From contig NZ_JAJMLW010000002.1 of assembly GCF_022669055.1 (NCBI RefSeq), positions 1 to 64,000 on the forward strand: a DNA stretch of 64,000 nucleotides. The letters are read 5' to 3'. The notes below the pieces were generated by a model. That model did not search any database. It saw only the letters and a program-made list of their open reading frames with translations, and was not told the DNA's origin. Source of the stretch: Adlercreutzia faecimuris. Lineage in GTDB: Bacteria > Actinomycetota > Coriobacteriia > Coriobacteriales > Eggerthellaceae. Below, in pieces: positions 34,184-43,230 of the stretch. How positions within the stretch are numbered: position 1 is the first letter of the stretch; the number at the start of each line of letters is the position of its first letter. Made by a program: the position numbers and the translations under genes.

Positions 34184-35203
34184 ATGCGTAACGCTTTGGT
34201 GCAGGCGGCTGTGGCCAAGAGGCTTCTCATCCTCCTCCTGGGCGCGCTCGTCGCGGGACTCATGGTGTTCATGCCAGGCTGCTCATCCTCCTCAAATGAA
34301 AACACGGTTGTTATCTATTCGAGTGCGGAGGGCATGCGCAATGAGGCCATTATGGCTGCGCTTCATGAGGAGTTCCCCCAGTATGACATTCGCCTCCACT
34401 ATCTGCCGACGGGCAACAACGCGGCTCGTCTTAAGACGGAGGGAAAGGATTCCGAAGCCGATATCGTGTTCGACCTTGAGGGCGGGTATACGCGGCAGGT
34501 GTCTGATTCCCTCGCCTCGCTGTCCGGTGTTGACATGAGCATCTATGCGGAGGATCTGATTGACGCTACGGGCAAGTCGGTTCCCTTCGCAAGGGAAAGC
34601 GCTTGTATCGCGGTGAACGATGAGATTCTCAAGGAGAAGGGCCTGCCTGTTCCTCAGAGCTACGAGGATCTGCTTGATCCCCAGTACAAAGGCCTCATCT
34701 GCATGGCCAACCCCAAGACCTCGGGTACAGCCTACAACTTTCTCAAGAGTCTGGTAAACGCATACGGCGAGGAAGGGGCGCTTGCGTACTTCGACAAACT
34801 GGCAGAGAACATCTATCAGTTCACGGCATCAGGCTCGGGCCCCATCAACGCCCTGGTTCAAGGCGAGGCGGCCATCGGGTTGGGTCTCACCTTCCAGGCG
34901 GTGACGGAGATCAACCAGGGCGTTCCTCTCTCCATCCATATTTTCGAGGAAGGCTCGCCTTGGGATGTGTATTGCATTGGCGTCATCGAGGGGAAGCAGC
35001 ACAAGCAGGCCGTCATGGACGTGTTCAACTGGCTTGCTACCGAGGGTGTGAAGCTGGATAACGCTAATTTCAGCGCCGATCAGGTTCTCCGCGACTTCAA
35101 GGGGGAGATTGAGAACTATCCGAGCGATATTGTCTATGCCGACATGGAGGGCATCATGGATCTTGAGGAGAAGGAACGTCTTTTGAAGGAGTGGAAGTAC
35201 TGA
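34184..35203 (+). CDS. ABC importer substrate-binding lipoprotein (Fe3+/2-aminoethylphosphonate type)
   Basis: A 339-residue lipoprotein: basic N-terminus, hydrophobic segment, then FMPGC as the probable lipobox near residue 29. The mature part follows the type II binding-protein fold of the ferric iron/aminoethylphosphonate/thiamine group (VVIYSSAEGMRNEAIMAAL, PTGNNAARLK, SACIAVND, PKTSGTAYNFL). That group includes phosphonate (PhnS-like) and iron binders. The tyrosine cluster of iron binders is not obvious. It is followed by its ATPase (TGATG overlap), permease and a nucleotidyltransferase, which favours an organic phospho- or phosphono-compound. Start ATG at 34184 with GGAAGGG upstream. 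Confidence 0.8.
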   Translation: MRNALVQAAVAKRLLILLLGALVAGLMVFMPGCSSSSNENTVVIYSSAEGMRNEAIMAALHEEFPQYDIRLHYLPTGNNAARLKTEGKDSEADIVFDLEGGYTRQVSDSLASLSGVDMSIYAEDLIDATGKSVPFARESACIAVNDEILKEKGLPVPQSYEDLLDPQYKGLICMANPKTSGTAYNFLKSLVNAYGEEGALAYFDKLAENIYQFTASGSGPINALVQGEAAIGLGLTFQAVTEINQGVPLSIHIFEEGSPWDVYCIGVIEGKQHKQAVMDVFNWLATEGVKLDNANFSADQVLRDFKGEIENYPSDIVYADMEGIMDLEEKERLLKEWKY

Positions 35204-35970
35204 TGGAGACATTGACCCCAAAGCTGTCTGTCCGCGGGCTCAAGAAGGATTTCGACGAGAAGGGAGTGCTTCGCGGTATCGACTTTGACGTCCTTGACGG
35301 CGAGTTCCTCTCCATCCTCGGCCCTTCGGGTTGCGGAAAGACCACCACACTGCGTATTCTCATCGGTTTGCTCGAGCCTGATGCCGGTACCGTCTCGCTT
35401 GACGGTGTAGACATCACGGACGCTGCTCCAGACCGGCGATCCATGGGCATCGTCTTTCAGAACTATGCTTTGTTTGAGAACATGACGGTGCGTGGAAACG
35501 TGGAGTACGCGCTTAGGTTCGACAATGAGCGGAAGGGCCGCCGTCGAGAGATTGCGGAGAAGGCACTCGCGCAGCTCGGTCTGTCCTCGCAGATCGATAA
35601 GCCGATCCACGAGCTTTCGGGCGGCCAGCAGCAGCGTGTATCGATTGCCCGTACCCTTGTGCTGGAGCCCGAGATCATCCTGTTCGACGAGCCTATGAGC
35701 GCCCTTGACGTGGAGACGCGCCTGTCTATGCGTGCCGAGCTCAAGGACATCCAAAAGAGGCTTGGAACGACGATGATCTACATTACCCATGACCAGGAGG
35801 AGGCATTCGCGCTCTCTGACCGAATCATGGTGATGGGGGGTGGGGAAATTCACCAGCTCGACACCCCGGAGCAGATCATCTCACATCCGGCTGATGAGTA
35901 CGTGGCGGATTTCGTGAACAAGAACCTGCGGATCAAGATGGATTCCCTCGCCCGCTTCATGGGCAGGTAG
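35203..35970 (+). CDS. ABC importer ATP-binding protein
   Basis: A 255-residue ATPase energising the importer. Walker A GPSGCGKTTT, Q-loop VFQNYALFENMTV, signature LSGGQQQR, Walker B IILFDEPMSALD and H-loop ITHDQ are all present. It is shorter than FbpC/PotA proteins because the C-terminal TOBE regulatory domain is missing. The start ATG at 35203 shares its first base with the stop of the binding-protein gene and has AAGGAG upstream; a GTG at 35191 is too close to that site. The protein should dock on the fused permease encoded next. Confidence 0.88.
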   Translation: METLTPKLSVRGLKKDFDEKGVLRGIDFDVLDGEFLSILGPSGCGKTTTLRILIGLLEPDAGTVSLDGVDITDAAPDRRSMGIVFQNYALFENMTVRGNVEYALRFDNERKGRRREIAEKALAQLGLSSQIDKPIHELSGGQQQRVSIARTLVLEPEIILFDEPMSALDVETRLSMRAELKDIQKRLGTTMIYITHDQEEAFALSDRIMVMGGGEIHQLDTPEQIISHPADEYVADFVNKNLRIKMDSLARFMGR

Positions 35971-35977
35971 GTGCATC

Positions 35978-37576
35978 ATGGGAATCTCAAAGGGAGTCGG
36001 TCTGACTCGTATCACCTTGGTGCTGTTCTTTCTTGTTGCTGCGGTGCTTCCTCTCTGCGGTCTCCTCGCTAACCTGCTCAACCCGGCGGCGTGGGAAGTG
36101 TTCAGCTCGCCCCAATTCTTGCCTGCTTGCCTCAACTCTGCAGGCATTGCCCTTATCGCCATGGTTCTGTCGCTTAGCATTGCCCTGCTGGTTTCCTGGG
36201 TGTTCTGTCGCACGAACATTCGGGGGAAGGGCGTCTTCGCCGTGCTGATGACGCTGCCCATGCTCATTCCCTCGCTGGGTCTTGGCATGGGCCTGGTCTT
36301 TCTCCTCGGGTCTAACGGCATTATCACCAACCTGCTCGGGCTCGATGTCTCCATCTATGGCTTCTGGGGGATTGTGGTCGGCGCTGTGCTGTACTCTTTT
36401 CCCTCGGCGTTTCTGCTGGTCTATGACGTACTTAAGAACGAGGATGCCTCGCCCTACGAGGCAGCTGATGTGCTGGGCATTCCCAAGTTGAGGCAGTTCA
36501 CAGGCATCACGCTTCCTTATCTGCGCAAGCCGCTCATATCTGCCGCCTTCGCAACGTTCACCCTCGTGGTGACAGACTACGGCGTGCCCCTTATGGTGGG
36601 CGGCAAGGTTATAACGCTCCCCGTGCTCATGTACCAGGAGGTGATTGGCCTTCTCAACTTCGATACAGGTGCCTCTATCGGCTTCATCCTGCTGATGCCT
36701 GCCGTGGTGGCCTTTCTCGTGGACGTGCTGAACCAGGAGAGGGGTCGGCTTGGCTTTGTCAGGAAGGAGCGGGTCATCCGTGACAATCCCCGGCGAGACT
36801 GCGCCGGATACGTGGCGGTAGGGATCGTTTCCATGGCCATTCTTCTGCCGATCTGCGTTTTCGTGCTCGTGTCGTTCGTCACGAAGTATCCGACGGATCT
36901 TACTTTCACTTTGGGTAATATAGCACGCTCGATGAACCTGAATGCCGGATCCTATTGGCTCAACTCGCTTGTCATAGCCTTGACTGTGTCGGCCATCGGA
37001 ACGGTGCTCGCCTATCTGGCTGGTTACATCACCGCGCGTGTGGGCGGCAAGTCTGCGCGCGTGCTGCACCTGGCGTGCATAACCACCCTGGCTATTCCCG
37101 GCATCGTGCTCGGCCTCTCCTACGTGTTCGCCTTCAAGGGGTCGTTCCTCTATGGTACGCTTGGCATCCTCGTGCTTGTCAACATCGTGCACTTCTTCGC
37201 CTCGCCCTATCTTCTCGCCTACAACGCGCTCGGTAAGGTGAATCTCAATCTTGAGGCGGTCGGCGCGACTATCGGCGCGAGTCGCTGGCGCATCCTGAAG
37301 GACGTCCTTGTCCCCCAGACCGCGGGAACCATTCTAGAGATGTTCTCGTTCTTCTTCGTGAACTGCATGGTGACCATCTCGGCCGTAGCGTTCCTCGCCA
37401 CTACCCTGGATATGCCCCTTGCGCTGCTGATCACCGATTTCGATTCCCAGCGCCTTACTGAGTGCGCTGCCTTCGTGTCGCTCCTCGTGCTTTTGACTAA
37501 TATCGTTTTCAAGGCACTTTTCGCCGTCATAAAAAAGCTGCTGATGCGTAGGGTTGGGTTGTCCCTGTCTGCCTGA
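35978..37576 (+). CDS. Fused double-domain ABC importer permease
   Basis: A 532-residue permease with two complete inner-membrane halves of six helices each, as in FbpB and some aminoethylphosphonate permeases. Each half ends in an EAA coupling motif: EAADVLGIPKLRQF near residue 162 and LEAVGATIGASRWRIL near residue 427. It forms the whole channel alone, so no second permease gene is needed. It lies 7 bases after the ATPase gene and 11 bases before the nucleotidyltransferase gene. Together with the binding protein it makes a complete importer. Confidence 0.87.
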   Translation: MGISKGVGLTRITLVLFFLVAAVLPLCGLLANLLNPAAWEVFSSPQFLPACLNSAGIALIAMVLSLSIALLVSWVFCRTNIRGKGVFAVLMTLPMLIPSLGLGMGLVFLLGSNGIITNLLGLDVSIYGFWGIVVGAVLYSFPSAFLLVYDVLKNEDASPYEAADVLGIPKLRQFTGITLPYLRKPLISAAFATFTLVVTDYGVPLMVGGKVITLPVLMYQEVIGLLNFDTGASIGFILLMPAVVAFLVDVLNQERGRLGFVRKERVIRDNPRRDCAGYVAVGIVSMAILLPICVFVLVSFVTKYPTDLTFTLGNIARSMNLNAGSYWLNSLVIALTVSAIGTVLAYLAGYITARVGGKSARVLHLACITTLAIPGIVLGLSYVFAFKGSFLYGTLGILVLVNIVHFFASPYLLAYNALGKVNLNLEAVGATIGASRWRILKDVLVPQTAGTILEMFSFFFVNCMVTISAVAFLATTLDMPLALLITDFDSQRLTECAAFVSLLVLLTNIVFKALFAVIKKLLMRRVGLSLSA

Positions 37577-37587
37577 AAGGAAGAAAA

Positions 37588-38487
37588 ATGAGCGGAAATC
37601 TGACCGCAAAGGAGTTTAAGCTGCTCGAGCTAGTGGAGGGCCGCGCGGGGGAGAAGCTTACCCAGCGTGACTTGGCGACGGCCACGGGCTTTTCGGTTGG
37701 TTCTGTCAACAAGCTGGTCACATCCCTGACCGAGGCCGGATTCTTGGATAAGATGACGCTGACGGAGGAGGGGAGAGAGGCGCTCGAGCCCTACCGAGTG
37801 AAGCGAGCCGTCCTCATCGCCGCCGGCTTCGGTGAGCGCATGGTTCCCATCACGCTTAACACCCCCAAGCCGCTGGTACGCGTAAGAGGGAAGCGGATCA
37901 TCGACTCGCTTCTCGATGCGCTCGAGGCGGCGGGCATCGAGGACGTCTACGTCGTCCGGGGGTATCTTGGCGAACAGTTTGACCAGTTGCGTTACCGCTA
38001 TCCCCACGTTAAGTTCATCGAGAACGAGATCTACAACGAGGCCAACAACATCTCCTCGGCTCTTGCCGCCAGCGGACTGCTCGAGAATGCCTACGTGATG
38101 GAGTCGGACATCTTGCTCGCAAATCCGCAGCTGATCACGAAATACCAGTACGAGACAAACTACTTGGCCTTTCCTGTGGAGCGAACCGATGACTGGTGCT
38201 TCCATGTGAAGCATGGGATCATCGATTCCCTGGCGGTCGGTGGGCTCAACTGCCATCAGATGTGCGGCATCTCCTACTGGTCGGAGGAGGATGGGCGCAA
38301 GCTTGCTGAGGACATCCCCAAGGTGATCGATATGCCAGGCGGCAAGGAGCGCTATTGGGATGAGGTGGCCCTGCGCTACTGTAAGGATCGTTATCGGGTT
38401 GCCATCCGCGAATGTCGGCGAGAGGATCTCGTGGAGATTGATACGTTTCGCGAGCTGCAAGAGCTCGATCCATCGTATTGCGTGTAA
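37588..38487 (+). CDS. Winged-helix/nucleotidyltransferase fusion, LicC-like
   Basis: A 299-residue protein. Residues 1-65 form a winged helix (LTQRDLATATGFSVGSVNKLVTSLTEAGFL). Residues 70-299 form a sugar/choline-type nucleotidyltransferase: AVLIAAGFGERMVPITLNTPKPLV is the nucleotide site, MESDILL supplies a metal ligand, and NEIYNEANNISSAL resembles LicC's substrate region. It shares its architecture with the first half of the protein at 52416-54212 but lacks the kinase. Being last in an importer operon, it may activate the imported compound with CTP and act as a ligand-sensing regulator. LicC and the aminoethylphosphonate cytidylyltransferase PntC are related families, so phosphocholine, phosphoethanolamine and aminoethylphosphonate are all possible substrates. 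Confidence 0.8.
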   Translation: MSGNLTAKEFKLLELVEGRAGEKLTQRDLATATGFSVGSVNKLVTSLTEAGFLDKMTLTEEGREALEPYRVKRAVLIAAGFGERMVPITLNTPKPLVRVRGKRIIDSLLDALEAAGIEDVYVVRGYLGEQFDQLRYRYPHVKFIENEIYNEANNISSALAASGLLENAYVMESDILLANPQLITKYQYETNYLAFPVERTDDWCFHVKHGIIDSLAVGGLNCHQMCGISYWSEEDGRKLAEDIPKVIDMPGGKERYWDEVALRYCKDRYRVAIRECRREDLVEIDTFRELQELDPSYCV

Positions 38488-38491
38488 AAGA

Positions 38492-38524
38492 GGGGGGGGG
38501 CGAGCTTAATGCGTGCCCCCCCCC
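38492..38524. terminator. Bidirectional terminator between convergent genes
   Basis: Nine Gs followed by C (38492-38501) pair perfectly with GC9 (38515-38524) across a 13-base loop. On the minus strand the stem is followed by TCTTTTAC, so it serves the L,D-transpeptidase gene best; on the plus strand only TTG follows. Confidence 0.7.
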
Positions 38525-38530
38525 TTGTCC

Positions 38531-40555
38531 CTAGAACACGTACACCTTAGTGCCACGGGGGATGTTGTCGTAGATCCACTTGGCGTTTTGGAGCTCCAGG
38601 CGCACGCAGCCGTGAGACAGCTGCATGCCGACGCGGTTGTCCTGGGGGGAGCTGGGGGTCGGGCGCTTGTTGTAGAGCGTCGAGTGGAAAAGATAGTTAC
38701 CGCGGAACTGCGTGTAGTAGAAGCAGCGTGAGGCGCCGGAGTCAAAATAATAGCCCTTGCCGCCAACGGTGAAGTACCCCTTGATGGTGGGTGTCGAGGG
38801 CGCGCCAGGGGCGCAGAGCCAGCTATGCTGCAGTGACCAGCGGCCCTGGGAGCCGGAGTAGACGTTCACGCGGGTGTTGCCAGTGTCTACCAAGATGAGC
38901 CAGGGCGTAGCGCTCGCGATACCCTGGGCTTTTGCGTTCATAGCTGCTGAGGGATCGATCCACGCGCCGCTCGGAGTGAAGTCGCACCACGTGCCGTCGA
39001 TGTACTGTCGACCCGTCACCATGGCGCCCGACCCGCTCAGGTAGTACCAGGTGCCGCTGAGGTTGATCCAGCCGGTGGCCATCGCGCCGCTGCTGTGCAG
39101 GAAATACCAGGTTCCATCGATGTTCTTCCATCCGGTGGCCATGGCTCCCGAGGGGGGCTCAAGCCAGTACCAGCGTCCGTCTATGTTCATCCAGCCAAGG
39201 CGAACGACATGCTGGGCATCGGTCCAGTACCAGGTTCCCTCCACCTGTATCCAGCCGGTGGAAAGCCGCCCGCCCTTGGCGGGGTCGGCGTAGAATCGAC
39301 GCCCGCCCAAGCTCTGCCAGCCGGTGAGAGCTTTACCGTCCTTGTCCTTGAAGACGATGCATCCGTCTTTCAGGCGCTCGCCTCCTTCTAAAAGCGCGCC
39401 GGAGCTGGTGGCGAAGAAGTTCTTGTCCTCTTTGGCTACCCAGGTGTTTTGGGCCATGGCTCCGGATGCATCAGAATAATAGGACTCTCCATTTGCCTGG
39501 TAAAAACCAGTGGCCATCTCGCCATGCTTGGCGGGGTCGAGCCAGTACCAGAGACCCGCATGGTAAAGCCAGCCGCTTCGGACGGCGCCAGACGAGTCTG
39601 TCCAGAACCACTTGGCGCCTACGGGCGACCATCCGCCCATGCGGCAGGCGCCGTCGGGGCCTGCGGTGTACCACTGGCCGTTCGCCTGGTAGAGGCCAGT
39701 GGCCATCTCGCCATGTTTGGCGGGGTCGAGCCAGTACCAGCGACCGTTGGGACGAATCCATCCTGAAACAGTGGCGCCTGAGACGTCGGTCCAAAACCAT
39801 TTGTCGCCCACAAGAGACCATCCGCCCATGCGGCAGGCGCCATCAGGGCCTGAGGTGTACCAGCGGCCCTCAGCTTGGTAGAGTCCTGAAGCCATGGCGC
39901 ACTCACTGGAGGGGTCAAGCCAGTACCAGCGGTGTCCAAGGTGAAGCCAGCCGCGGTGCATCGCGCCGGAGTTGGTCAGGTAATACCAGCGGGAGTCAAT
40001 AAGCGCCCAGCCATTCCGCTGCATGGCACCAGAGCCGATGGAGTAGTACCAGTTACCCGTCGTGTCCTGATAGCGGCCAGTGCGCATGAGGCCGCCCTGC
40101 GCCGGGTCGAGGTAGTACCAGATTCCCCCATCGTTCAGCCAGCCGGTACGGGCCTTGCCGTCAGCGTTGCCGTAGTGCCACTGGCCCTTGACGTCTTTGC
40201 TCCAGCCCGGCTTGTAGGTGATGGGCTTCTCGGGCTCCGGATCGGGCTTGGGCTTCTCCTCGGGCTTGGAGCTCGGCTTGTCAGCATCGACGGCCGGTGG
40301 CGTGGCGGGATCCTTGTCAGCCTCGCCCTGCGCCGGCGGCTTCTGCGTTGCGTTGGGCTTGGTCGGGGCAACGCTCGCATCCTTGCCCTCTTCGGTCGCG
40401 ACGCTTGTGTCGCCGGTAGCCGTCTGCGCGCCGGCGTCGGCGCTGCCCGCCCAGGCCTGGAGGACGTTGGGCGAGGCGAAGAGTGCGCCCCCCATCAAGA
40501 GGAACGCGAGCGCCGTTTCCAGGGCGTGCGCGTGCAGCGAACTTTTGTTCAACAT
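38531..40555 (-). CDS. Secreted L,D-transpeptidase with choline-binding-type repeats
   Basis: A 674-residue exported protein. A signal peptide (hydrophobic FLLMGGALFA) is followed by a Pro/Lys/Glu-rich linker to about residue 135. About 20 repeats of roughly 20 residues follow (patterns such as GW..IDG.WYYL..SGAMATG). At the C-terminus (about 555-674) is a YkuD L,D-transpeptidase domain with LSHGCVRL, the catalytic Cys near 650. It would cross-link peptidoglycan or attach proteins at the wall. Several repeats have the longer form WYWLDPAKHGEMATG. ATG at 40555 has AGCAGGTGA upstream; the upstream GTG at 40564 is less likely. Confidence 0.88.
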   Translation of the reverse strand: MLNKSSLHAHALETALAFLLMGGALFASPNVLQAWAGSADAGAQTATGDTSVATEEGKDASVAPTKPNATQKPPAQGEADKDPATPPAVDADKPSSKPEEKPKPDPEPEKPITYKPGWSKDVKGQWHYGNADGKARTGWLNDGGIWYYLDPAQGGLMRTGRYQDTTGNWYYSIGSGAMQRNGWALIDSRWYYLTNSGAMHRGWLHLGHRWYWLDPSSECAMASGLYQAEGRWYTSGPDGACRMGGWSLVGDKWFWTDVSGATVSGWIRPNGRWYWLDPAKHGEMATGLYQANGQWYTAGPDGACRMGGWSPVGAKWFWTDSSGAVRSGWLYHAGLWYWLDPAKHGEMATGFYQANGESYYSDASGAMAQNTWVAKEDKNFFATSSGALLEGGERLKDGCIVFKDKDGKALTGWQSLGGRRFYADPAKGGRLSTGWIQVEGTWYWTDAQHVVRLGWMNIDGRWYWLEPPSGAMATGWKNIDGTWYFLHSSGAMATGWINLSGTWYYLSGSGAMVTGRQYIDGTWCDFTPSGAWIDPSAAMNAKAQGIASATPWLILVDTGNTRVNVYSGSQGRWSLQHSWLCAPGAPSTPTIKGYFTVGGKGYYFDSGASRCFYYTQFRGNYLFHSTLYNKRPTPSSPQDNRVGMQLSHGCVRLELQNAKWIYDNIPRGTKVYVF

Positions 40556-40643
40556 GCCGATCACCTGCTCTTAGAGACTAACGATTCGATGACGTCATTC
40601 TACTCCTCGTTTCTCCGGTGCTGAGGAAGGAAGCGGGGAGGGG

Positions 40644-42878
40644 TCAGCCGACCATCGCTCCGCTGGGTGCGAACACGTAGGGATGGCCGTCGATGATCTG
40701 ACGTCCTGTTAGCATCGCGCCTGAGCCGTTCAGGTAGTACCACGTGCCGTCAAGTTGCAGCCAGCCGACGTGCATGGCGCCAGAGCCTGGCTGCAGGTAG
40801 TACCACGTGCCACCCAGGTTCACCCAGCCCTCGGCCATGGCGCCCGAGCCGTGGAGGTAGTACCACGTGCTGCCGATGCGCTGCCAGCCGGTCAGCATGG
40901 CGCCTGACCCATTGGCAAGGTACCACGTGCCGCCGACTTGGAACCACCCGGTACGCATGACGCCGCCTGCTCCCAGGTGGTACCAGGTGCCGCGGATGTT
41001 GCGCCATGCGTTCTCAGCCATGGCGCCCGATGTGTCAAGCCAGTACCACGTGCCGCCGATGTTGAGCCAGCCGGTCTGCATGGCGCCGGATGCGTCGGAG
41101 AAGTACCAGGTGTCATCGATTTGGTACCAGCTGATGGCCATGGCGCCACTGCTGGCCAGGTAATACCAAGTACCTCCTTCGTTTAGCCAGCCGGTCACCA
41201 TGGCTCCAGACGGGGCAAGGTAGTACCACGTGCCGCCGATGTTGAGCCAGCCGGTCTGCATGGCACCCGATCCGTTCAGGTAGTACCAGGCGCTTCCATC
41301 ATGGGCCCAGCCTACGGCCATGGTTGCGCTCTCGGTCAGGTAATACCAGATGCCGCCCCTGTTGAGCCATTGGCTTTCGGTTGCGTGAGTGCTGTTTTCG
41401 AACCAATACCAGTTGCCATTGTGGAAGACCCATCCGAAAAGGGGTTTTTGCCTTCCGTTGGCATAGCTTGTGAGGAAGGGAGACGTCCATCGTTGCCGAA
41501 GGGTGGCCGGGGAGCCGGCGACGTTGGTGCTGATGCCGTCCTTCCCGAAGGTGACAACGATAGCCCCCTTACCGCTGGCGATCGCCTCGAAGGTAAGGTA
41601 ATGCGCGGCATGTAGGCTTTCCAGCGTGTTGATGAGTTCGGACGGGCAGTGGGAGAACGGGCCTGTTTGCAAGACGAGAGGAGCGGCGGATCCGGCAGGC
41701 GTTGCCAAGATGGCGCGGAGGTAGGGAATGGAGTTGGAGCCGGAGACGCCATGGTGCCCGAGCTTAAGCACGTCGATGTGGCCGAGCGTCTTTGCGAGGG
41801 CGTCTTCGTCTCCTTGGTAGTTGTTGATGTCGCCGGAGAGGAAGGCGCTCTTCCCGTGTGCGGTGACCTTCACGCCCCAGCAGAAGTCGTTGGCATCGGT
41901 CGTCGGGGTGGTCTTGTAGCCTTCGTCATAATTAACGATCTCGATATGCATATCGTTTCCGAGACTAAAGGAGGCCGAGCTTGGGCTGAGGCTTTGAATG
42001 AGCTCGGATCCAGCGCGCTCGGACGCTGCGATGAGCTGATCGTAGACATAAAGGTTATCCCAGAGGTAAGGGTGCTTCTCCCAGCTTGCGGTGATGCCGT
42101 TCTCGTCGACGTAGGGCTTTATGTACTCATCCTTGTATTCGGGTGTATAGACGCGTTTGGGTTTAAACGTCGAGATGACGGTGTCGGCGCCACCGATATG
42201 ATCGCTGTGGGGGTGGGTGCCGATGAAGAAGTCGAAATTGTCCTCAGTGACGCCAGCGCTTCTCAGGTAAGCGACGACCTCTTTCTCCACGCCTTGGTCG
42301 GCACTGCTGGTGAAGGGGCGATTGGCGGGGTAGCGGGGGTTGCTTCCGTCGGGGCGGTCGGTATCTTCGCCTGCGTCCACCATGCCGAACCGGCCATTCG
42401 ATTCAAGAAGGATCGCATCGCATGATACGCCCGCAAAGGCAAGCACGTGGATGCGCGTAGGACCGTTGGTGGTGAGTGCCGCCGGGGCCGGATTGCCCGA
42501 CTTTGCCGATTCGGCAGCTGGCGGTTCGGCAGCTGCTGCCGCCGCAGGCTGCTGAATCGGCGTGTCGGTAGAGGGGGAGGACTCGGGCCGGGCGTTAAAC
42601 TTGGATTCGATGAGGCTGCTTGCGGGGCTATCCTGCGTAGACGGTAGGGGTTCTGAGGCGGCTTCTTCCGCAGGGCTTGCTTGCAAGGCGTCTGCCGGGG
42701 CGTCTTGGCTTGAACCCGCTGCGTCTTCGGTGGACGTGGCGGGCGTCACTGCGTCCACCGAAGACGCAGCCAGGGCGGCGGTGGGGAGGGTGAGAGTCGT
42801 GGCGAGGGTGAGTGCGAGGGCGATGCGGAAGGTGCGCCAGGCGGCGGTTTCCTTAGCGATGGGGGTGTTGCGATGCAT
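40644..42878 (-). CDS. Secreted metallo-beta-lactamase-fold hydrolase with choline-binding-type repeats, Pce-like
   Basis: A 744-residue protein: signal peptide ending near AALA (37), an Ala/Pro/Ser-rich linker to about 140, a metallo-beta-lactamase-fold domain at 141-455, and about 13 choline-binding-type repeats to the end. Zinc motifs: THPHSDH at 221-227, Asp350 in LSGDIN and GHHG at 374-377. This combination matches pneumococcal Pce/CbpE, which removes phosphocholine from teichoic acid. ComEC-type nuclease relatives share the fold, but a secreted, repeat-anchored form beside lic genes favours a Pce-like role. GGAGG lies upstream of the ATG. It is in the same orientation as, and 88 bases upstream of, the L,D-transpeptidase gene. 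Confidence 0.82.
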   Translation of the reverse strand: MHRNTPIAKETAAWRTFRIALALTLATTLTLPTAALAASSVDAVTPATSTEDAAGSSQDAPADALQASPAEEAASEPLPSTQDSPASSLIESKFNARPESSPSTDTPIQQPAAAAAAEPPAAESAKSGNPAPAALTTNGPTRIHVLAFAGVSCDAILLESNGRFGMVDAGEDTDRPDGSNPRYPANRPFTSSADQGVEKEVVAYLRSAGVTEDNFDFFIGTHPHSDHIGGADTVISTFKPKRVYTPEYKDEYIKPYVDENGITASWEKHPYLWDNLYVYDQLIAASERAGSELIQSLSPSSASFSLGNDMHIEIVNYDEGYKTTPTTDANDFCWGVKVTAHGKSAFLSGDINNYQGDEDALAKTLGHIDVLKLGHHGVSGSNSIPYLRAILATPAGSAAPLVLQTGPFSHCPSELINTLESLHAAHYLTFEAIASGKGAIVVTFGKDGISTNVAGSPATLRQRWTSPFLTSYANGRQKPLFGWVFHNGNWYWFENSTHATESQWLNRGGIWYYLTESATMAVGWAHDGSAWYYLNGSGAMQTGWLNIGGTWYYLAPSGAMVTGWLNEGGTWYYLASSGAMAISWYQIDDTWYFSDASGAMQTGWLNIGGTWYWLDTSGAMAENAWRNIRGTWYHLGAGGVMRTGWFQVGGTWYLANGSGAMLTGWQRIGSTWYYLHGSGAMAEGWVNLGGTWYYLQPGSGAMHVGWLQLDGTWYYLNGSGAMLTGRQIIDGHPYVFAPSGAMVG

Positions 42879-43230
42879 GGCGAACGTTCCTCCGAGACGT
42901 CTTGTCGATCTTACGTTGTTTTTCGATGCTCGATTGTATCAAAACCGTTGCGGTCGCAAAGCTGTTCGTAGCGGCGCTGGGATCATTTGTCCACTCTGTG
43001 TATAAGCAAGCTGATGCGTTGGGGAGAGGAGTGCGTGGGGAGCGAATATCGCGGCTTCTTCACACACGTAAGGAGGAAAGATGCTATGATCGGCGCACCG
43101 AGGGGGTAAAACGTTGTAGCCGACCAAATGCAGTCCGCCCCCGCTTGCTTTGCCGCGTCGGGCTTGTGCGTCGCGTCTCCCCAGGAGTCACGCCGGTTTC
43201 CTGCTTGGCGCGGAGAAGGGTAGTCTCTCC
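42879..43230. promoter_or_regulatory. 352-base divergent intergenic region
   Basis: It lies between two oppositely transcribed repeat-protein genes. On the minus strand an extended -10, TGATACAAT, covers 42941-42933, with TTGCGA at 42959-42954 (15-base spacer) as a possible -35; this should drive the Pce-like gene. On the plus strand TATAAG (43001-43006) and TATGAT (43085-43090) are possible -10 elements for the lysozyme gene. AAGGAGGAAAG at 43069-43079 looks like a ribosome-binding site but leads only to ATG-CTA-TGA. No other gene was found. Confidence 0.45.

Noticed and set aside
34184-37576. Straight assignment as ferric iron transporter
   Set aside because: The fold group includes iron binders, but the operon ends with a LicC-like nucleotidyltransferase and the iron-binding tyrosine pair was not evident. 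Left as iron/aminoethylphosphonate type with substrate open.
43069-43090. Small leader peptide gene after AAGGAGGAAAG
   Set aside because: The frame is only two codons (ATG CTA TGA); no supporting structure or conservation can be seen.
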